DNA of 10,055 bases, taken from positions 1-10,055 of the forward strand of contig CAZPMO010000178.1 in NCBI GenBank assembly GCA_964587515.1, read 5' to 3'. Within the stretch, counting starts at the first letter, position 1. Each line of letters starts with the position of its first letter. This stretch comes from CAZPMO01 sp964587515 (lineage in GTDB: Bacteria > Pseudomonadota > Alphaproteobacteria > MPNO01). Positions 6,626 through 10,055 of this stretch are shown piece by piece. The notes under the pieces were generated by a model. That model worked only from the letters and a program-made list of their open reading frames with translations. It was not told the origin of the DNA and searched no databases. Position numbers and translations under genes: made by a program.

Positions 6626-7705
6626 TTGTCCGAGTTCGAAACCATTCATGAGATCGTCAAGGCGGCGCGCGACAATCTTTCGCACGGCGTTTGGGATTAC
6701 CTGACGGGCGGCGCCGATACCGAAACCACGCTGCTGCGCAATCGCCAGGGGCTCGATTCGATCGCCTTTCGTCCGCGTGTGCTGCGCGACGTGCGCGAGA
6801 TCGATCTTTCCAGCGCGCTGATGGGCCAGAAGACGCGCCTGCCGGTGGCCCTGGCGCCCATGGGCTCGCTGGATTCGATGGAATCAGGCGGCTCGATTAG
6901 CGTCGCCAAGGCGGCCGAGGAATTCGGCGTCGTGAGTTTCCTGAGCTCCGTCACCAAACCCGGTCTCGAAGAGGTCGCGGAGGGCACCGGACACGCCAAG
7001 ATCTATCAGCTTTATGTGCGGGGCGACCGAAGCTTTATCGAGGAATACGCGCGCCGCGCCATCGAGCACGGCTACGTCGCGTTCTGCCTGACCGTCGACG
7101 TGGCCTATTACAGCCGGCGCGAGCGCGACATCATCAAACGTTATACGCCGCTCGGCCGGTCGCGCGGCGTCGAGGGCTGGGACTTCCAGGCCGGTCTCAA
7201 CTGGGACACGGTGAAGTGGTTCAAGGACACCTTCGACATCCCGCTGTTCATCAAGGGCATCGCGACCGCGGAGGACGCCCTGCTGTGCATCGATCACGGC
7301 GTTGAAGGCGTCTATGTCTCCAATCATGGCGGCCGCCAACTCGATCACGGCCGCGCCTCGATCGAGGCCCTGCCGGAGATCGTCGCGGCGGTCGACGGAC
7401 GCGCCACGGTCGTCGTCGATGGTGGTTTCCTGCGTGGCGCCGATATTCTCAAGGCGATCGCGCTGGGCGCCGATACCGTCGCAATCGGCAAGCTTCAGGG
7501 CTTCGGTCTGGCCGCCGACGGCGCGCCCGGCATCGTCCGCGTGCTGGAACTGCTGGAGACCGAAATGCGCATCGCCATGGGGCTGCTCGGCGAAACTTCG
7601 CTCGACAAGCTCACGCCCGCGCACCTTCATCCCGCGACGCCGGTCGCGCCGTCGCACGCCGTCAGCGGCTTTCCCTTCCTGAACTTTAAAGACCCGGAGT
7701 ATTGA
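6626..7705 (+). CDS. FMN-dependent alpha-hydroxy-acid dehydrogenase/oxidase (lactate/mandelate/glycolate family)
   Basis: 359-residue FMN TIM-barrel enzyme that should oxidise an L-2-hydroxy acid to the 2-oxo acid. Family active-site residues are present in order: Y25 (WDYLTGGA), Y130 (YQLYV), D158 (LTVD), K210 (FIKGI), and H234 with R237 in SNHGGRQLD. These match glycolate oxidase Tyr24, Tyr129, Asp157, Lys230, His254 and Arg257. FRPRVLRDV (48-56) is also typical. The FMN-phosphate region reads DGGFLRGAD (265-273) and IGKLQGFGLA (287-296); relatives usually have IGRP, so Lys289 replaces a conserved Arg. No long membrane-anchoring loop is evident near 180-200, so it is probably soluble. Start is TTG 6626 after a strong GGGAGGG. 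The stop is 2 bases before the next ATG, implying coupling to the ThDP enzyme that could use its product. Oxidase versus dehydrogenase cannot be decided. Confidence 0.94.
   Translation: MSEFETIHEIVKAARDNLSHGVWDYLTGGADTETTLLRNRQGLDSIAFRPRVLRDVREIDLSSALMGQKTRLPVALAPMGSLDSMESGGSISVAKAAEEFGVVSFLSSVTKPGLEEVAEGTGHAKIYQLYVRGDRSFIEEYARRAIEHGYVAFCLTVDVAYYSRRERDIIKRYTPLGRSRGVEGWDFQAGLNWDTVKWFKDTFDIPLFIKGIATAEDALLCIDHGVEGVYVSNHGGRQLDHGRASIEALPEIVAAVDGRATVVVDGGFLRGADILKAIALGADTVAIGKLQGFGLAADGAPGIVRVLELLETEMRIAMGLLGETSLDKLTPAHLHPATPVAPSHAVSGFPFLNFKDPEY
7696..7699 (+). promoter_or_regulatory. Ribosome binding site of ThDP enzyme 2
   Basis: GGAG, inside the last codons of the FMN enzyme gene, is 8 bases before ATG 7708. 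It favours that ATG over the in-frame TTG at 7702, which overlaps the upstream stop codon. Confidence 0.65.
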
Positions 7706-7707
7706 CC

Positions 7708-9525
7708 ATGACCGACCTCAATAAATTCGATCGCCCGGTAACCGGCGACAACAAGCCGATGGCGTGGACCAGCGATGTGCCGGCGGAAATGCTGCGCCGT
7801 CTCGGCATCAAGTATATTTCGCTGAACCCCGGCGCCAGCTATCGCGGTTTCCACGACAGCATGGTCAATTATCTCGGCAATTCCGATCCGCAGATGCTGC
7901 TGTGCCTGCACGAGGATCATGCGTTGTCGATCGCGCACGGCTACGCCACGGTAACGGAGAAGCCGATGGCCGCGGCGGTGCACTCAAACGTCGGTCTGCT
8001 GCATGGTCTGATGGGCGTGTTCAACGCCTGGTGCGACCGCGCGCCGATCCTGCTGATGGGCGCCACCGGACCGGTGGACGCGCCGCTGCGCCGGCCGTGG
8101 ATCGACTGGATCCATACCGCCAAGGATCAGGGCGCGCTGCTGCGCAATTTCACCAAGTGGGACGATGAGCCGCGCTCCGCCGAAGCCACCGTGGAAACCA
8201 TGCTGCGCGCCAATATCATCGCGCAGACCGCGCCCAAGGGGCCGGTCTATGTCTGTCTCGACGCGGGCCTGCAGGAAGAAGCGCTGACCGGGCCGGTCAA
8301 TATTCCCGACATTTCGCGCTTCCAGGTGCCGGAACTGCCGCGCGCCTCGGCGGACGTGGTCGATGAAGCGGCCGATACGCTGGTTGCCGCCAAGCAACCC
8401 GTGATGATGATCGGCCGGGTCGGGCGCGGCGAGGACGAATGGGCGCGGCGCGTCCAGCTCGCCGAATTGCTTGGCGCGCGGGTGATCACCGATATCAAGA
8501 CCGCCGCTTCGTTCCCCACCAATCACGGGCTACATGTCGGCCCGCCGTCCAACTGGATTCGCGATGAATCCCAGGAGGCGCTGGAAAACGCCGACGTGAT
8601 CCTGGCGCTCGACTGGATCGATCTCGCCGGCGTTTTCAAGGCGCTTGGTGTCGGCTTCAACCACAAAGCCAAGATCATCAACTGCACCGTCGACCAATAT
8701 GTCCATAACGGCTGGTCGATGGACCATTTCGGTTTGGCAGCGACCGACACGCTGGTGTTGACCGAGCCCGATGTCTTCACCGCGCAGCTTCTCGAAGCTG
8801 TCCATTCGCGGCTCGACGGCAAGCAGAAATGGGACGGCAAGCCGATGCCCGGCGCGCTCGGCCCCGAGGTCACCGAAATCGACAAGCCCGCCGGCGATCC
8901 GATCTCGCCGCGCGACATCGCGGTCGCGCTGAACGCGGTGAAGACCGGGCGCAAGATTACGCTGACCCGCGTCAATCTTGGCTGGGCGGGCGACGCCTAT
9001 CACTTCACCCATCCGCTCGATTATCTCGGTAACGACGGCGGCGGCGGACTGGGCTCGGGCGCCGGCAATGCGATCGGCGCCGGTCTCGCGCTGCTGGACT
9101 CGGATCGCATCCCGGTCGCGGTCCTCGGCGACGGCGATTTCATGCAGGGGGGCACCGCGCTCTGGACCGCCGCCCATTACAAAATCCCGGTGCTGTTTAT
9201 CATTTCCAACAACCGGTCCAACTTCAACGACGAGGTCCACCAGGAAGCGGTCGCCAACCAGCGCGATCGTCCCAAGGAGAACCGCTGGATCGGCCAGCGC
9301 ATCGATGACCCGGCGCTCGATCTCGCCAGCTTCGCGCGCTCGCAGGGGATTAGCGCCAACGGCCCGGTCGAGACGGTGGGCGAATTGCCGGCCGCCATCG
9401 ACGCCGCGCTGAAGGCCGTCGAAGCCGGCAAGCCGTACTTCCTCGACGTGCTGGTGAAGCCCGGCTACTCGACCCCCATGGTCACCAGAGCAAGCGGCGA
9501 AGCCTCCACCGGCACGGCGAGCTGA
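7708..9525 (+). CDS. Thiamine diphosphate-dependent enzyme 2 (2-oxo-acid decarboxylase/carboligase-like)
   Basis: 605-residue ThDP enzyme, clearly different from the one at 4776 rather than a recent duplicate. LCLHEDHALSIAHGYA holds the ThDP-activating E69. AAVHSNVGLLHG puts H92 at the benzoylformate decarboxylase His70 position. GDGDFMQGGTALWTAAHYKIPVLFIISNN contains GDG (474-476) and NN (501-502). NPGASYRG at 40-47 aligns with NPGSNELP of benzoylformate decarboxylase and puts Ala43 at the Ser26 position, with Ser44 next to it. No residue equivalent to His281 is seen. It is longer than most of the superfamily (about 530-570), partly through a stretch near 370-400. Coupling to the FMN hydroxy-acid enzyme suggests that it takes a 2-oxo acid. 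Whether it releases an aldehyde or makes a C-C bond is unknown. The last residues are low-complexity and precede a non-coding region. Confidence 0.92.
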   Translation: MTDLNKFDRPVTGDNKPMAWTSDVPAEMLRRLGIKYISLNPGASYRGFHDSMVNYLGNSDPQMLLCLHEDHALSIAHGYATVTEKPMAAAVHSNVGLLHGLMGVFNAWCDRAPILLMGATGPVDAPLRRPWIDWIHTAKDQGALLRNFTKWDDEPRSAEATVETMLRANIIAQTAPKGPVYVCLDAGLQEEALTGPVNIPDISRFQVPELPRASADVVDEAADTLVAAKQPVMMIGRVGRGEDEWARRVQLAELLGARVITDIKTAASFPTNHGLHVGPPSNWIRDESQEALENADVILALDWIDLAGVFKALGVGFNHKAKIINCTVDQYVHNGWSMDHFGLAATDTLVLTEPDVFTAQLLEAVHSRLDGKQKWDGKPMPGALGPEVTEIDKPAGDPISPRDIAVALNAVKTGRKITLTRVNLGWAGDAYHFTHPLDYLGNDGGGGLGSGAGNAIGAGLALLDSDRIPVAVLGDGDFMQGGTALWTAAHYKIPVLFIISNNRSNFNDEVHQEAVANQRDRPKENRWIGQRIDDPALDLASFARSQGISANGPVETVGELPAAIDAALKAVEAGKPYFLDVLVKPGYSTPMVTRASGEASTGTAS

Positions 9526-9779
9526 GCTTGGCGTACTTGGGTATTGTTAGGTCCGACGATTTCGGTCTCTGATTTGGGGGTAAGCCGAATGCTGGGGTAG
9601 GTCCATTTATGGGCTGTTTTGCGGTCCAGCATGCGCAATTACGTCGAACTGAATGTCCGTCAATAGAGGTAGGTTTTCGAAAGCCATAGAATTTTAGTAA
9701 TTTGTTAATCTTTGCTCTCTACTACGCGCGCGGAAAGGTGTTTTAGGATCTACACAACCTCTCCAAAAGGATTTAGTCT
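9526..9779. other. Intergenic region, falling in GC content, no convincing gene
   Basis: About 250 bases after the cluster. GC falls clearly below that of the cluster, and the part after about 9665 is markedly AT-rich. ATGCTGG (9589-9595) and CCAGCAT (9626-9632) form a perfect 7-bp inverted repeat with a 30-base loop, but no T-run follows, so it is not a standard terminator. A 26-codon frame from ATG 9609 lacks a ribosome binding site. I see no promoter that I would defend. Confidence 0.5.
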
Positions 9780-9890
9780 GTGATATCAGATATCGAATTA
9801 GTTATGGCGATTTCTGTAATTGTGGTTCAGTTGATAGCTTCTATATTCGCAATTGGTATTTTTGTTTGGCTTAGGAAAAAAAGGGGTTGA
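9780..9890 (+). CDS. Candidate 36-residue single-pass membrane protein
   Basis: Starts at GTG 9780 with AAGGA (9767-9771) 8 bases upstream, a good ribosome binding site. The product has a short acidic N-terminus (D4, E6), an uninterrupted hydrophobic stretch of about 23 residues (8-30, VMAISVIVV through IFVW) and a basic end RKKRG. By the positive-inside rule the C-terminus would be cytoplasmic. A20 and A24 are spaced like a helix-packing motif. Size and layout resemble small holin-like peptides, type I toxins or small regulatory membrane proteins, but I recognise no specific family. The DNA is AT-rich and unlike the cluster upstream, which suggests foreign origin. A chance reading frame cannot be excluded at this length; an alternative ATG at 9804 would cut into the hydrophobic segment. 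Confidence 0.45.
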   Translation: MISDIELVMAISVIVVQLIASIFAIGIFVWLRKKRG

Positions 9891-10055
9891 TCTTACAAAA
9901 TATGCTATTTTTTTATTAGGTAATTTTTCATTTCACTTACATCTGACTTTATCGTTGCAATTTCTTTTTCTAATTCGATTGTTTTTTTGGCAGATTTCGG
10001 CGATGTTCACCTTGACAAAGCAAACACCGGTTCCCATATCTGTATCAAGGAGATA
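9891..10055. other. AT-rich right edge, coding status unresolved
   Basis: No complete gene is supported. On the minus strand a frame at 9905-10006 reads as a charged, heptad-like coiled-coil peptide ending YLIKK, but it has no start codon after its upstream stop. A second minus frame is open from the window edge to 9933, with an ATG at 10037. The two would join by a one-base shift at the seven-base homopolymer 9982-9988. On the plus strand AAGGAG at 10047-10052 could be the ribosome binding site of a gene starting just outside the window. Confidence 0.35.
10012..10040 (+). promoter_or_regulatory. Possible sigma70-type promoter near the right edge
   Basis: TTGACA at 10012-10017, a 17-base spacer and CATATC at 10035-10040. 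The -35 is consensus and the -10 partial. AAGGAG at 10047-10052 follows so closely that transcription from this promoter would leave almost no leader, which weakens the call. AT-rich DNA gives many chance matches. Confidence 0.25.

Noticed and set aside
9609..9689. 26-codon frame from ATG 9609
   Set aside because: No ribosome binding site, no recognisable features, and it overlaps an inverted repeat.
9702..9730. Promoter before the small membrane gene using TTGTTA as -35
   Set aside because: At 17-base spacing the -10 position falls in CGCGCG, so there is no usable -10.
9924..10055. Plus-strand open frame reaching the right edge
   Set aside because: No ATG or GTG start and no ribosome binding site; it competes with equally weak minus-strand frames over the same bases.
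1..10055. CRISPR array, tRNA, rRNA or integrase/transposase
   Set aside because: No regularly spaced repeats, cloverleaf sequence, rRNA-like stretch or recombinase motifs were seen on either strand.

Overview
The window is about 9.5 kb of high-GC, densely packed, plus-strand coding DNA followed by about 0.5 kb of AT-rich DNA with only one small plausible gene. GC-rich codon use, short intergenic gaps and a DUF559 gene whose tail reads PHPNPLPR suggest an alphaproteobacterium, possibly Rhodospirillales-like. That placement is inference, because the window holds no rRNA or other phylogenetic marker.

Layout: (1) 127-4257 is a three-gene block: UbiD-family decarboxylase, SDR dehydrogenase, second UbiD-family decarboxylase. 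The two UbiD proteins are close paralogues on either side of the SDR. Genes 1 and 2 overlap by 34 bases and genes 2 and 3 are 19 bases apart, so co-transcription is likely. (2) 4258-4775 is an interruption: a GC-rich palindromic element, a 10-base run of N, a DUF559 endonuclease-like gene and a second palindromic element. It looks like a small accessory insert. (3) 4776-9525 holds a thiamine diphosphate (ThDP) enzyme, a 134-base gap, then an FMN-dependent 2-hydroxy-acid dehydrogenase/oxidase and a second ThDP enzyme only 2 bases apart. (4) 9526-10055 is AT-rich DNA with one candidate 36-residue membrane protein and unresolved coding signals at the right edge.

How the genes may work together (inference): the FMN enzyme would oxidise a 2-hydroxy acid to a 2-oxo acid, a ThDP enzyme would decarboxylate it to an aldehyde or use it in carboligation, the SDR would interconvert an alcohol and a carbonyl, and the UbiD enzymes would remove or add CO2 on an aromatic, heteroaromatic or alpha,beta-unsaturated acid using prenylated FMN. 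The FMN plus ThDP pair recalls the mandelate pathway (mandelate dehydrogenase plus benzoylformate decarboxylase). Both ThDP enzymes carry a His where benzoylformate decarboxylase has its active-site His70. No UbiX, CoA ligase, transporter, aldehyde dehydrogenase or regulator is visible. The combination of two UbiD, two ThDP enzymes, an SDR and an FMN hydroxy-acid enzyme is the most likely undescribed catabolic system here; its substrate cannot be read from sequence.
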